From Chryseosolibacter sp036402075 (GTDB lineage Bacteria; Bacteroidota; Bacteroidia; Cytophagales; Cyclobacteriaceae): 64,000 nucleotides of DNA. The stretch is taken from NCBI GenBank assembly GCA_036402075.1, contig DASWTP010000064.1, forward strand, positions 1 to 64,000. The letters are read 5' to 3'. Position 1 is the first letter of the stretch. The number at the start of each line of letters is the position of its first letter. Under the pieces are notes generated by a model. It ran no database searches. It was given only the letters and a program-made list of their open reading frames with translations, and had not been told where the DNA came from. A program made the translations under genes and the position numbers. Below, in pieces: positions 10,201 through 18,908 of the stretch.

Positions 10201-13200
10201 GTTCCAGCGAATACTTTGACTAGCTACGTGGCCGTCACGTTGGGATCATACTGGGGCGATTTTAACAATGATGGATTTGATGACTATTTCACGCTCTCCT
10301 TCGATCCCGTTTCTGAAAAAGGAACTCCGATTTTCTTCCGCAATAACGGTGCGGGCGATTTTGTGCAGACGGCTGCTACCGGAGTTGTTGATGGAGAACC
10401 GTATTTTTCAGCAACCATAATAGATTATGATAACGATGGCAAACTTGACATCGCGTTTAGCGGTCAGGATCAAGTTGTATTCGATGTGTATAAGGGTAAT
10501 GGCGATTTCTCATTTAATAAAGTGACCTCGTCCCTTGGTGCATTGGCAACGATCATCAGTGAAGATGGTGAAATTACGTCCATATCATGGGGCGACCTTG
10601 ACAACGATGGCCTTCTCGATTTGATGGTGTTAACATCGCCTTCCTCGGGAAGTGGCGGACGAATTCTACTTTATCATCAGAACGCCAATCACACCTTCAC
10701 AAAAATCGATGGTGGTTACGACATGAAGAATGATCTGCTTGAGGCGAACGGTGCAACGTGGGCCGACTATGACAATGACGGGTTTCAGGATGCTTTGATA
10801 ATTAATTCGGGAGGAGCTTTTCGTCTATACCGAAACAATGGAGATTTGACGTTCGAAAAGAAGACTGGTATCGGCCTCTCGGCCTCTAACGCGATTACCG
10901 CAGCGTGGGCCGATTATAATAATGATGGTCACATCGATTTATACGTTGGAAACACGTCCACAAATACGCTGTTTAAAAATGACGGTGACGGAACGTTTAC
11001 ACAAGAGGGCGCCACTTCAATCTCTGAAGCGAACACAAACATCAGCGCGAGCTGGGGTGATTTCAATAACGATGGTTTCCTCGATCTGATCACGGCTGGA
11101 TTCCTATCTACTCAGACACGCTTGTTTATGCGTGATGCTACTTCTCCAGGCTCGCTCGTCTTTACGAAACACATCACGGAAAAGATAAATGACCTGAGCG
11201 TTTCGCACTTCGGTGTGTCCACGGCTGATTACGATAATGATGGTCGCCTCGATGCAGCCCTATCTGGATTTGAATTTACAGAAACATCAGACGGGGTTAG
11301 TTCGGTAAACACAAATCTGTTTAGGAACAATTCGTCAACAGGGAATTGGTCCGAAGTCCGATTAAATCCTACTTCTGGTAACGAACAAGGTGTTGGCGCT
11401 AGTATAAAGTTGACTGCAGGGGGAGTTACACAACTGAGGCAAATACAGGCCGGCTCTACTTATGTGTCAAAGAACACGAATACAGCCCATTTTGGTATCG
11501 GAGCAGCGACAACAATTACAAACATCCAGGTCACCTGGGCTAATGGCCAGGTTCAGAATTATCCAAATCCGCCAAAAAATCAAATTCTTGTAATCGATCA
11601 GGATGTCGATTCGCCTGACATCACCAGCGTCAGTCCAACTAATAATTCCACAAACATTTCCACCAACACAACCGTAACAATCACCTTCGATGAAGAAGCA
11701 TTTGCTGTGGGTGGAAAGATGCTTCTGCTTTATCGCAATACCGATCTAAGCACGCCAATATTGGGCATTAATGTTACTGATGCAGTTAAATCAGGAAGTA
11801 CGTTTTCGTTCACTTTTCCGTCAAACCTGCTCACCGGGGTTAAGTACAATATATCGGTGGATGCAGGAGCGTTTGTTGACAAGTATGGAAATGCTTCAGA
11901 CGAGTCGCCCACAGGTAACTGGGCATTCACAACTGCGGCCGGCCCGGTGTCTACTGCCTTGGTTCCAGCGAACGGATCAACGAATGTTGCAGCGAACACC
12001 GCCCTTCAGATCACTTTTGATAAAAATGTCACTGCTGTAGCAGGGAAGCGATTGAAAATTATGGACGGAACCTCCGCAATTCTTGACATTGATGTTGGAG
12101 CACAGGGATCGGTGACAAACACAGTTTATTCATTAACACCCTCGGTGGTCCTCCCAACAAATAAATTGCTCAAGGTGACTGTTGATGCTGGCGCGTTCAA
12201 AGACGCAGCAACCCAGGCGGAGTTTAATGGCATTGCACTAGATGCGTGGAATTTTACAACGGCTGTTGGTCCTGCGGCAACAACACTTTCACCAGCGCAT
12301 AACGCTACTAACGTAGCAATCAATACGGCCCTGCAAATAACGTTTGATAAGAATGTGTCGACAGTGGCTGGAAAGAAATTAAAGGTGTTGGATGGTTCGA
12401 CAACCATAATTGATATTGATGTTTCAACAACGGGAACGGTGACGAACAATATCTATTCATTTACGCCAGCCAGCTCATTACCTACTGACAAGGCGTTGCG
12501 CCTTGTCGTAGATGCGGGTGCGTTTATAGATCCGGTAAATCAAACGACATTTACGGGGATTGCACTTGATAGCTGGAATTTTAGAACGGCACTTGCGCCT
12601 GACGTCACCGCCCCTGTTATCTCCTTCCTGCCTCCCTTGACTGCTGCGAAAGGTTTCAACAATCTTAATAGCCCGGAAATCACAGTCACGGATGATCGTG
12701 GGACAGTATCTTCTGTTGTTATTTCAATCAAGAAATTAACCGCGGCCTCAAGCACATTTGTCGAAGTTCCTGCTATTCAGGGAACCGGAGCGAACGCGAA
12801 CAAATGGGTCTTCACGATCTCCGAATCCAACCATTTTGATGCCATTGGAACTGAATATTTCATTACAGCCAAAGACCCGGCAAATAATGCCGTGAGAAGC
12901 CCGGCTGATGCCAATGCGACACATAAACTTTACCTGACATACACCGCCAATGAATCAAAAATTCCTTCTGACAAATTGGGATTTGGTGGTGCCGTGTCGA
13001 ACTGGAAAGTTTTTTCAATTCCGTTTGACCTTGGAGTGAACAACTCCTTCACAACAATTTTCAACGAGCTGGACGGAAAAGAAAATAAAGTTGATTATCG
13101 ATTCCTCACGATTCAGCCCACTGCAAATACAAATTGGACCGAGTATCCAAGCTTCACAACAATTACGAGGGGCCAGGGATATTTCAGCAACATCAAAACA

Positions 13201-14250
13201 CCCGTTGACATTCTCCTCGGTCCTTTACAGGCACCTGAAAATTCAAGAACGAATCTATTCACGATTAACCTGAAAGCGGGATGGAACATGGTAGGAAACC
13301 CTTACCTCACTCAAATCTCATGGGCGAACGTCAAGGATTTCAACGGTCTAACGGGTCAGGTAGCAGAACTCCACAAGTTTAATGGAAGCACTTACCCTGT
13401 AGCTGTTCAAACACTCGATCCTTACGAAGGCGGATTTGTATTTGCACAAGCAGACCGCACCGTCACAATTCCGTTCCTTGGGCAAACGGCATCGGGTGGA
13501 AGGTTGCGGTACGAAATGTTATCGGAAGATATCAACGACACTGAATGGCTTCTAAAGCTCAATGTGAAACAAGGTGAGATTATTAACGATCTCGGAAGCA
13601 TTGGTATGGCAGCTGACGCCAGGCTGGGGCTCGATGACTATGATGGTGTGTCACCACCACGGTTCCTCACATTCCTTGAAACGAATTTTGCGCACCCTGA
13701 ACATTTTGCAAAACGCTTTACCAGGGACATTGTGCCGACACAGGACACATATACATGGAACTTTACAGTTGACAGCAATCTCGAAGGCGAAGCTCAAGTT
13801 TCATGGGATAATTCCTCCTTCGCTGATGGGAGCAAGGAAATCGTCCTTCTGGATGTAGCCCGGCAAGTGGTTGTAGATATGCGTAAGGTCAGCTCCTACT
13901 CGTTCAATCCGAAAGAATCTGTTAACTTTAAAGTGTATTTCGGGGAGAACCTGAAAATCGCACCCGAAACTGTTCTGCTGGGAAAGGCTTTTCCTAATCC
14001 GACAAGCGGAAACACAAATATCGCCTTTTCGCTGCCTGACTCAGGAGGACAAGATCAGTTCGTCACACTGGATATCCTGGACGCCACCGGAAGAACGTTG
14101 GGAACGATCGCGCAAGGAAGGTATCAGCCAGGATTTTACGAAGCAGTATTTAACGCCAAAGAACTTAACAATGGCTTTTACACCTATCGTTTGACGGTTC
14201 AAAATGCCCGCGGACGAAATACGATCATAAACAAACTAATTATCAAATAA
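7291..14250 (+). CDS. Giant multidomain T9SS-exported surface protein
   Basis: The 2319-residue product begins with a signal peptide (to about residue 22, ATAQ). Domain order seen: an Asp-box/sortilin-like region (about 50-650) with eight S-x-D/N-x-G-x-T-W type boxes; an Fn3 domain (661-755); an unknown Cys-containing module (756-870); a second Fn3 (872-968); seven FG-GAP/VCBS calcium motifs of DxDNDGxxD type (about 987-1330); an ASPIC/UnbV domain (about 1350-1440); three SbsA-like Ig repeats (about 1447-1765), the last two very alike; a further Ig-like domain; and a T9SS type A sorting domain from about 2231 (AFPNPTSG ... NKLIIK). T9SS sorting domains direct outer-membrane passage and surface attachment. 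The role could be adhesion or glycan binding (inferred). It sits between the Kre9-like and caspase-like genes. Confidence 0.92.
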   Translation: MKRSILYILISVLLATEFATAQTTNPVLWQRRTGPIGGAIYDIEYDATTQNLYAIAGERRKLFVSQDNGDNWDEYTSSGSSFYYFNDIEITNNTIYLTSSYDIWSSPAANQNWEQITSQFYDFSNANKIKRLSTGRLVVLANAGIFFSTNNGSTWTEVNLTGSLNGSYLVKTSADQLFIVKDQKPFRSNDFGATWTEFSTGLPGGFQAHSIWANNDGSAIYCVTGDNIYTSNGTGSWSSIKGGSITDATISSFSSEPSVLEFTADGLGMYFVDNVNHKLHSKTLSGAAGTWAQRQITFPTASSTITNITAKDYPSSLPTTSTVFFGTRSGVIKTTNGGTTYADANTNLSGVDSEDLLIDMSGGGSGALLMVANNQSALLKSTSQGDTWSTLSGFSGSIYNITQNTTRTVLYMVTSAGAVKSINAGTNWSTVTTPSGPQQFYAADNDKVFAVSGSTIYYSPSQGNAGTWVTPTITGLPGGSGYALNQNQIAVANANRMMLRVYDYNTSTYKLYRIAITYTGPAINSMVATEVLNCPITDLDDISRMYGAKGNFYLFNPYSNPDQLAVSADGGATWSSTTFQAGGDMFVTHNGYVFYPGQDSDNYELAISRDNGATFQISTFDENPKPNTYDIEAIAIDNDGYAYVAVSENFVYRSKKNIVLPDAVPASLTEVGRSATAVALRWDDNASNEDVFEVFYSSNGIDFTKSGEGDDYCNTPNDRDFFVVTGLHANTSYTFRVRAKNEAGSTAAAQIVATTLNSCAQTIPDNRSWSAVNVGGSGGYAVTTPKTVNIRHLGGGKYEITDMSLRLIQASSDDAGTFFESCGQTFAFGSDEVRSNGNGTWNGTNALTLKWRTCGADKTETINLTLNATDPAPVAPVVRAYTLSNNSIEVNWMVGAYQKTYIVERATGTPTTFTQVGTVNYPEKKFIDNTGLVAGTTYFYRVKARNGNASPLESAYSGNASIVFNTPKFVVPANTLTSYVAVTLGSYWGDFNNDGFDDYFTLSFDPVSEKGTPIFFRNNGAGDFVQTAATGVVDGEPYFSATIIDYDNDGKLDIAFSGQDQVVFDVYKGNGDFSFNKVTSSLGALATIISEDGEITSISWGDLDNDGLLDLMVLTSPSSGSGGRILLYHQNANHTFTKIDGGYDMKNDLLEANGATWADYDNDGFQDALIINSGGAFRLYRNNGDLTFEKKTGIGLSASNAITAAWADYNNDGHIDLYVGNTSTNTLFKNDGDGTFTQEGATSISEANTNISASWGDFNNDGFLDLITAGFLSTQTRLFMRDATSPGSLVFTKHITEKINDLSVSHFGVSTADYDNDGRLDAALSGFEFTETSDGVSSVNTNLFRNNSSTGNWSEVRLNPTSGNEQGVGASIKLTAGGVTQLRQIQAGSTYVSKNTNTAHFGIGAATTITNIQVTWANGQVQNYPNPPKNQILVIDQDVDSPDITSVSPTNNSTNISTNTTVTITFDEEAFAVGGKMLLLYRNTDLSTPILGINVTDAVKSGSTFSFTFPSNLLTGVKYNISVDAGAFVDKYGNASDESPTGNWAFTTAAGPVSTALVPANGSTNVAANTALQITFDKNVTAVAGKRLKIMDGTSAILDIDVGAQGSVTNTVYSLTPSVVLPTNKLLKVTVDAGAFKDAATQAEFNGIALDAWNFTTAVGPAATTLSPAHNATNVAINTALQITFDKNVSTVAGKKLKVLDGSTTIIDIDVSTTGTVTNNIYSFTPASSLPTDKALRLVVDAGAFIDPVNQTTFTGIALDSWNFRTALAPDVTAPVISFLPPLTAAKGFNNLNSPEITVTDDRGTVSSVVISIKKLTAASSTFVEVPAIQGTGANANKWVFTISESNHFDAIGTEYFITAKDPANNAVRSPADANATHKLYLTYTANESKIPSDKLGFGGAVSNWKVFSIPFDLGVNNSFTTIFNELDGKENKVDYRFLTIQPTANTNWTEYPSFTTITRGQGYFSNIKTPVDILLGPLQAPENSRTNLFTINLKAGWNMVGNPYLTQISWANVKDFNGLTGQVAELHKFNGSTYPVAVQTLDPYEGGFVFAQADRTVTIPFLGQTASGGRLRYEMLSEDINDTEWLLKLNVKQGEIINDLGSIGMAADARLGLDDYDGVSPPRFLTFLETNFAHPEHFAKRFTRDIVPTQDTYTWNFTVDSNLEGEAQVSWDNSSFADGSKEIVLLDVARQVVVDMRKVSSYSFNPKESVNFKVYFGENLKIAPETVLLGKAFPNPTSGNTNIAFSLPDSGGQDQFVTLDILDATGRTLGTIAQGRYQPGFYEAVFNAKELNNGFYTYRLTVQNARGRNTIINKLIIK

Positions 14251-14259
14251 TCCACCATT

Positions 14260-15456
14260 ATGAAGCGTAATGTTTCAGTTTTTTTAGCACTCCTTGGACT
14301 CGCCATCACAAACGCGATGGCGCAGAACGTCAGTGCGCGCACCGCAGAATTCGATGTGGACCTATCCGACCCGAAGAAACAAATGTTCTCAACGGTTCCA
14401 TCAATTCAATTCATTCTTCCCATGGCGGAAATGAATTATTCACAAGAATCGAAATTTAAGATCAAGCTTGATGTAGAATCCGATCGCGAAATAAAAGACG
14501 TAACGATCTATGTGAAGGAAAACGAAGTGACCGCTTCCCGCGGCCAGACTTCCGTGAAGCCCCAGGCCGGCCAGGAGCTCCGTTTCACCATTGAGAAAAC
14601 GATCACACTCATGGATGGTGAAAACGTAATTGAAGTCGTGGCCGAAAATGTTGACGGGCAAAAATCATATGCGACACGGAAAGTGCACGTAGGCAGTGTC
14701 GGCCTTGCCGATGCATCCAAGCTTGACCGTACCGACTATGCACTGGTGTTTGCAACCGATCAGTATGACAACTGGAGCGACCTTGTCAATCCTGTTTTCG
14801 ACTCGAAGACAATTGCCGAGGAGCTGAAAAACACGTATGGCTACCGTGTAGAAATTATTGAAAACGCCACACAGTCTGAAGTGCTCAAAAAGCTTCGGGA
14901 GTATGCAGAGAAGAAATACAAGCCGCTAGATCAACTCTTCATTTTCTTTGCTGGCCACGGAACCTATGACCAGACATTCGGAGAAGGATTTGTGGTGACG
15001 AAGGAGTCGCAGGTAAACGATGAAGCAAAGACATCATACCTTTCGCACAACCGCCTGCGTTCGATCGTGAATAACATTCCATGCGATCACATCTTCCTTG
15101 CGATGGATGTGTGTTTCGGTGGAACATTTGATGCGGCCCTGGCTTCGTCTCGCGGCCAGGACGAGGAGGTTTACAAGGAACAAAACGTTGGCGAATTTAT
15201 CACACGGAAGCTTACCTATAAGACCCGGAGATTTTTGACAAGCGGTGGAAAGACCTATGTGTCGGATGGAATTCCAGGCAAGCACTCCCCGTTCGCAAAA
15301 AATTTCCTTGAAGCCCTGCGTTCCCGTGGCGGAAAAGATGGAGTACTTACCCTTCCGGAGTTGTATACTTACGTTGAGCGCTTGAAAATCCAGCCCCGCT
15401 TTGGAGAATTTGGCGACAACGCGCCTGGTTCTGACTTTGTGTTTGTAATGAAATAG
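14260..15456 (+). CDS. Secreted caspase-fold (C14) protease
   Basis: The 398-residue product has a signal peptide ending near NAMAQ (residue 22), an Ig-like domain (about 45-148), then a caspase-like domain. The catalytic dyad is visible: His233 in FFAGHGTYD and Cys285 in AMDVCFGGTFD, both in the order and context of metacaspase/orthocaspase families. Such enzymes usually cleave after Arg, Lys or Asp, and the specificity here is not deducible. The gene begins 9 bases after the giant T9SS gene, so translation is probably coupled. A signal peptide places the protease outside the cytoplasm, which fits processing of neighbouring secreted proteins better than a cell-death role (inference). Confidence 0.85.
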   Translation: MKRNVSVFLALLGLAITNAMAQNVSARTAEFDVDLSDPKKQMFSTVPSIQFILPMAEMNYSQESKFKIKLDVESDREIKDVTIYVKENEVTASRGQTSVKPQAGQELRFTIEKTITLMDGENVIEVVAENVDGQKSYATRKVHVGSVGLADASKLDRTDYALVFATDQYDNWSDLVNPVFDSKTIAEELKNTYGYRVEIIENATQSEVLKKLREYAEKKYKPLDQLFIFFAGHGTYDQTFGEGFVVTKESQVNDEAKTSYLSHNRLRSIVNNIPCDHIFLAMDVCFGGTFDAALASSRGQDEEVYKEQNVGEFITRKLTYKTRRFLTSGGKTYVSDGIPGKHSPFAKNFLEALRSRGGKDGVLTLPELYTYVERLKIQPRFGEFGDNAPGSDFVFVMK

Positions 15457-15480
15457 AAGAGTATTACCCTAACCAAACCC

Positions 15481-15512
15481 AAGGTGAGTGTGAATAGCGC
15501 TCACCTTTTTTT
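15481..15512 (+). terminator. Rho-independent terminator after the caspase gene
   Basis: AAGGTGAG (15481-15488) pairs with CTCACCTT (15500-15507) and runs into a T-tract. It closes the 6506-15456 transcription unit. Confidence 0.85.
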
Positions 15513-15629
15513 GTGCTCAGCTTTTTGGAAATTCAACGCCAGAGGTGCGCGTGGCTTTGTTGGCAGGCGTTCTTGGGTTTTGTTTGGGAAAAAATTGACA
15601 ATTTGCGTCTGTAACGCTCAGCATCCACG

Positions 15630-15959
15630 ATGAATTCTACCACCTGGATTAAAATCTTTGCAAGTGAAGCGGCAGCACGCGAGCGGATAAAACCCGATAC
15701 ACCGCAGCTTGTCATCATTGGTTCCACCCGGATCTGCCTCGTGCTTCATGACAATTCGTTTTCAGCAGTCCAGGATGCATGCAGCCACAACGGCCAGTCT
15801 CTCAGCAAGGGCCACATAAATTACCTGGGCGAAATTGTTTGTCCCTGGCATGGTTATCGGTTTGACCTCGCTACTGGCAGGGCTTGCGATTCGTCAAGCC
15901 CGGAACTAAAGACGTACCCCGTCAGGATTGACGAGACAGGGTTCTACCTTGCCGTTTAA
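15630..15959 (+). CDS. Rieske [2Fe-2S] ferredoxin-like protein
   Basis: The 109-residue protein is a stand-alone Rieske domain. The cluster ligands are clear: Cys51-x-His53 in ACSHNGQ and Cys71-x-x-His74 in CPWHGYRF. There is no signal peptide, so it is likely a cytoplasmic electron carrier for an oxygenase or reductase. Spacing between the two ligand boxes is normal for ferredoxin-type Rieske proteins. No oxygenase gene adjoins it, so the partner is unknown. Confidence 0.92.
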   Translation: MNSTTWIKIFASEAAARERIKPDTPQLVIIGSTRICLVLHDNSFSAVQDACSHNGQSLSKGHINYLGEIVCPWHGYRFDLATGRACDSSSPELKTYPVRIDETGFYLAV

Positions 15960-15973
15960 ACAACTTGATCGTT

Positions 15974-15981
15974 TATATTTG
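15974..15981 (+). promoter_or_regulatory. Candidate promoter (TTG - 22 bp - TATATTTG)
   Basis: A full match to TAnnTTTG, with TTG at 15949-15951 in the -33 position. It lies inside the region that a longer reading of the next gene would need as coding sequence, so it supports the downstream ATG at 16019. Confidence 0.5.
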
Positions 15982-16018
15982 CCATTGGGTGAAATACTGT
16001 CAAAACCTCTTTCGTTTG

Positions 16019-17023
16019 ATGATAAACTCGCGTGTGAAACTACTTTCTCTCTTTTGCATTTTCGTTTGCTCAGCTTCGTTTGCTCAGCTTCCGCTGGATG
16101 AGTCTCAATTCTATGCGCGCATCAAGCCAGGCACTGTGCTGCCTGAAAAGTTGCTGGCTTCCAAGACTGCGGTTTTTTATCCTTACACGATGACACAAAA
16201 AGACCTTGCGCTTGCCCAGCAATATTTTCAACGCGCAGGCATCGATGCTGTAGTCTATTTTGAAACCGATTTGCTTATGGCCGGACGAGATGTCTCGGTG
16301 AACATGGCGCAGTATCTGAATGCCCGGGAAATTGCAAACCTGATCGTTTTTCAAAAGACGGAAGGCCAGTATAAACTCACCTTATTTGAATACAACCGGA
16401 AGGCAAATTTTATTGAAGCGGATGCTCCCACCTGGGTGGATCAAAACCGTGTGCTGGAGGAAATATTGAAGACGCTATACCTGGCGGCATCAAACGGAGG
16501 CCTGAAACGCGAAAACAACCTGATCAATGACGTGGCCGAGAGCGGGTCGGTCATTAATGCTATTGAAGGGAGAAGAAATGAGTTTTACGCAATCGATCTG
16601 AAAGTTGATCCACTCGCGGTTCCAAAATTCGGTGATGAGGCTTTGGACAAACAACTGGAGGAGATTATGAAGGCATATCCGTTCAAATATACCCTCACAG
16701 ATGCTGGCCTTTCAGAGGCTGAGTTGCGAAAGCAGGGATATCTGTTTGTGTTACGTTTTGTAAAAGCGCGCGCTAAGGTTGCAAAACAGGTATTAGGATA
16801 TGATGTGACAAAGGCGGAATCGGCCATCGTGTCCATCTCTTATACGGGCGACCAGCCAGAGCTTAGAAATATCTCCGTCAATGCGGACGTTTACAAGTAT
16901 TACTTTAAGCACATTGACTCTGGAAATGTTTATCTCGGAACCAAGTGGGATGCTGATGAATACTGGCAGCAGGCGATCGTCAATCAGCTCCGGGGAATGA
17001 AGATTGAATTAAAGATTCCATGA
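16019..17023 (+). CDS. Secreted protein of unknown function
   Basis: The 334-residue product starts with a signal peptide ending in SASFAQ (about residue 23). The start at 16019 is preferred because it yields this signal and lies just after a TAnnTTTG element. The frame is open from 15965 upstream with a TTG codon. The rest looks like a globular periplasmic protein with no recognised domain. A perfect 14-bp tandem duplication lies inside the signal-peptide coding part. The next gene also encodes a small secreted unknown. Confidence 0.7.
   Translation: MINSRVKLLSLFCIFVCSASFAQLPLDESQFYARIKPGTVLPEKLLASKTAVFYPYTMTQKDLALAQQYFQRAGIDAVVYFETDLLMAGRDVSVNMAQYLNAREIANLIVFQKTEGQYKLTLFEYNRKANFIEADAPTWVDQNRVLEEILKTLYLAASNGGLKRENNLINDVAESGSVINAIEGRRNEFYAIDLKVDPLAVPKFGDEALDKQLEEIMKAYPFKYTLTDAGLSEAELRKQGYLFVLRFVKARAKVAKQVLGYDVTKAESAIVSISYTGDQPELRNISVNADVYKYYFKHIDSGNVYLGTKWDADEYWQQAIVNQLRGMKIELKIP
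16061..16088 (+). repeat. 14-bp tandem duplication inside a signal peptide
   Basis: TTCGTTTGCTCAGC occurs twice head-to-tail (16061-16074 and 16075-16088), followed by a partial third copy. Because 14 is not a multiple of three, the two copies are read in different frames, and the second supplies the F-A-Q cleavage site. Confidence 0.85.
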
Positions 17024-17100
17024 TGTAAGAAGAGGCGGAAGATTTCATAGCGCTTTGCTAAAATTATCAGGACCTTTAATCTTTCCTAACCCCTTACCTG

Positions 17101-17700
17101 ATGAAGCGACTAATCTTTCCTTTTCTGTTTGCGCTCACATCTTCATTATCAGCGCAACACGCGACACATGAAAAATTTTCTCTTGCCTGGACGAAGGGCG
17201 AAGTTGTATTTAAAACTGGCGACACGATCAACTGCGATATTCGGTTCAACCAGACAGGTGACAAACCGATCTTGCAGATATCGCATTCAGGACATACACT
17301 CACCATTCCCGTTAGTGATGTAAGTGAGTTTTCCTTCTTCGACTCTAAGAAAAATCGTAGCCGGCACTTCACCTCAATGGAAGACCCGCAGGCGGATGGC
17401 CAAGAATATGTTATGGAAAAAATCTATGCTGACGGCCATTTCAGTATTCTGAATCATAAAACTATGGAAGTTCCGCCCGAATTGAACTTTAGCCGGTTCC
17501 TGGCAAAGCCAATTAAAGTTCACAAGAAATACATCTATGATGCAACCACGGGCGAGATCCTTCCCCTGTCGCCAGAGAACCTGCTGGAGTTACTCGAACC
17601 GAGAAAAAATGAAATATTATCCTATGTGAAGGCGAACAACATCAGGTTCAGGAAAATAGCTGATTTCATAAGCGTCTTCGAATACCATAATTCGCTGTAA
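17101..17700 (+). CDS. Secreted protein of unknown function
   Basis: The 199-residue product has a signal peptide ending in SSLSAQ (about residue 19). The mature part is soluble-looking, with alternating short beta-type segments in the first half (for example GDTINCDIRF) and a Lys-rich C-terminal half. No domain was recognised. It follows another secreted unknown by 77 bases and precedes the alkC-like gene. Function is not assignable. Confidence 0.6.
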   Translation: MKRLIFPFLFALTSSLSAQHATHEKFSLAWTKGEVVFKTGDTINCDIRFNQTGDKPILQISHSGHTLTIPVSDVSEFSFFDSKKNRSRHFTSMEDPQADGQEYVMEKIYADGHFSILNHKTMEVPPELNFSRFLAKPIKVHKKYIYDATTGEILPLSPENLLELLEPRKNEILSYVKANNIRFRKIADFISVFEYHNSL

Positions 17701-17786
17701 TCTTTTCTAACGTTTTTTCAAAAACGGATCACTGCTGACATAGGGTTGACAAGCTGCCGGCTTTCTTTGATTAATAATCTTAGGTT

Positions 17787-18890
17787 ATGGCCGAAGCGTT
17801 AAAACATATGTACAATCCGGATTTTTTTGAGAGGCTTTGCCCGGTCTTGCGGTCCTCGATTCCGGGATTTGACTGCAAATACTTTATCCATCGCATTTTC
17901 AACAATGAATGGCCGGACCTGGAGCTGAAACAACGCGTTCGACACATCGCGGTCACGCTTCACGATTTCCTACCTGCAGATTTTCCTGAAGCGGCTGACA
18001 TCCTGGTGCGCCTGTCAGAGCAACTCCGTGAAAATGAAATCCATGAACAGGGATTCGCTACGATTTTCATTCCCCAATACATTCAGGTGTATGGCCTTGA
18101 TCACCCAACCGTTTCTCTCAACGCCCTCGAAAAGATTACGCAACTAGTCAGTGCCGAATTTGCCATTCGCCCTTTCATCCTGCAGTACCGGGAATTGGCA
18201 TTTGAGAAATTGAACGCATGGTGCAAACACCAAAATGCTAATGTGAGACGGTTATCCTCTGAAGGATGCAGACCTCGTTTACCATGGGCTATGGGAATAC
18301 CGGCACTCAAGAAAGACCCCACTCCGATCCTGCCCATCCTCGACTGCCTGAAAGACGATCCGTCAGAGTATGTAAGGAGAAGCGTTGCAAATAACCTAAA
18401 CGATATTGCGAAAGATCACCCCCAGCTTGTGCTGGAAATTGCGCGAAAATGGCAAGGCAGGAGTCCGGACACGGATCGAATTATTAAGCACGGATGTCGC
18501 ACGCTGCTGAAGAAAGGTAATAGTGATGTTCTCGGCCTTCATGGATTCAATCCAAATAGCCGCGGTGATCTCAAGAGCCTCGAACTGGGAAAACCGAAAG
18601 TTAAAATTGGCGAGTACCTCTATTTCTCCTTCGCCTTTGTCAACCGCGAGAAAAAACTGACCCCTTTTCGCCTTGAATATTCAATCGATTATTTGACATC
18701 AACCGGGAAGCGATCCAACAAGATGTTTAAGATCACCGAAAATGAGTTTGATGCAGGCAAAACCGTGACGATCGCGCGCAAGCAGTCGTTCAAAAATCTA
18801 ACTACGCGCAGACACTTCAAGGGAAAGCACACACTCACAATCTTCTCAAATGGAAGAAAAATCGGTGCGAAAGAATTTATGGTGTGCTAA
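17787..18890 (+). CDS. alkC: AlkC-type DNA glycosylase with C-terminal Ig-like domain
   Basis: The 367-residue protein matches the AlkC branch of the AlkD-like HEAT-repeat glycosylases, which excise N-alkylated bases such as 3-methyladenine without base flipping. Helical HEAT repeats occupy about 1-255, with the typical motif VRRLSSEGCRPRLPWA at 153-168 and VRRSVANNLNDIAKDHP at 196-212. From about 265 to the end a beta-rich segment fits the Ig-like DNA-contacting domain described for the longer AlkC subtype. There is no signal peptide. The gene lies 18 bases before a DUF763 gene, suggesting a two-gene repair unit (inference). Confidence 0.82.
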   Translation: MAEALKHMYNPDFFERLCPVLRSSIPGFDCKYFIHRIFNNEWPDLELKQRVRHIAVTLHDFLPADFPEAADILVRLSEQLRENEIHEQGFATIFIPQYIQVYGLDHPTVSLNALEKITQLVSAEFAIRPFILQYRELAFEKLNAWCKHQNANVRRLSSEGCRPRLPWAMGIPALKKDPTPILPILDCLKDDPSEYVRRSVANNLNDIAKDHPQLVLEIARKWQGRSPDTDRIIKHGCRTLLKKGNSDVLGLHGFNPNSRGDLKSLELGKPKVKIGEYLYFSFAFVNREKKLTPFRLEYSIDYLTSTGKRSNKMFKITENEFDAGKTVTIARKQSFKNLTTRRHFKGKHTLTIFSNGRKIGAKEFMVC

Positions 18891-18908
18891 ATGCGTTTAC
18901 TTTGATGA

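Noticed and set aside
15965..16018. Upstream TTG start for the secreted unknown gene
   Set aside because: It would put a promoter-like element inside the gene and bury the signal peptide; the ATG at 16019 fits better.
17711..17726. CGTTTTT/AAAAACG palindrome as terminator after the 17101-17700 gene
   Set aside because: The loop would be only two bases and the stem is almost all A-T, so stability is doubtful.
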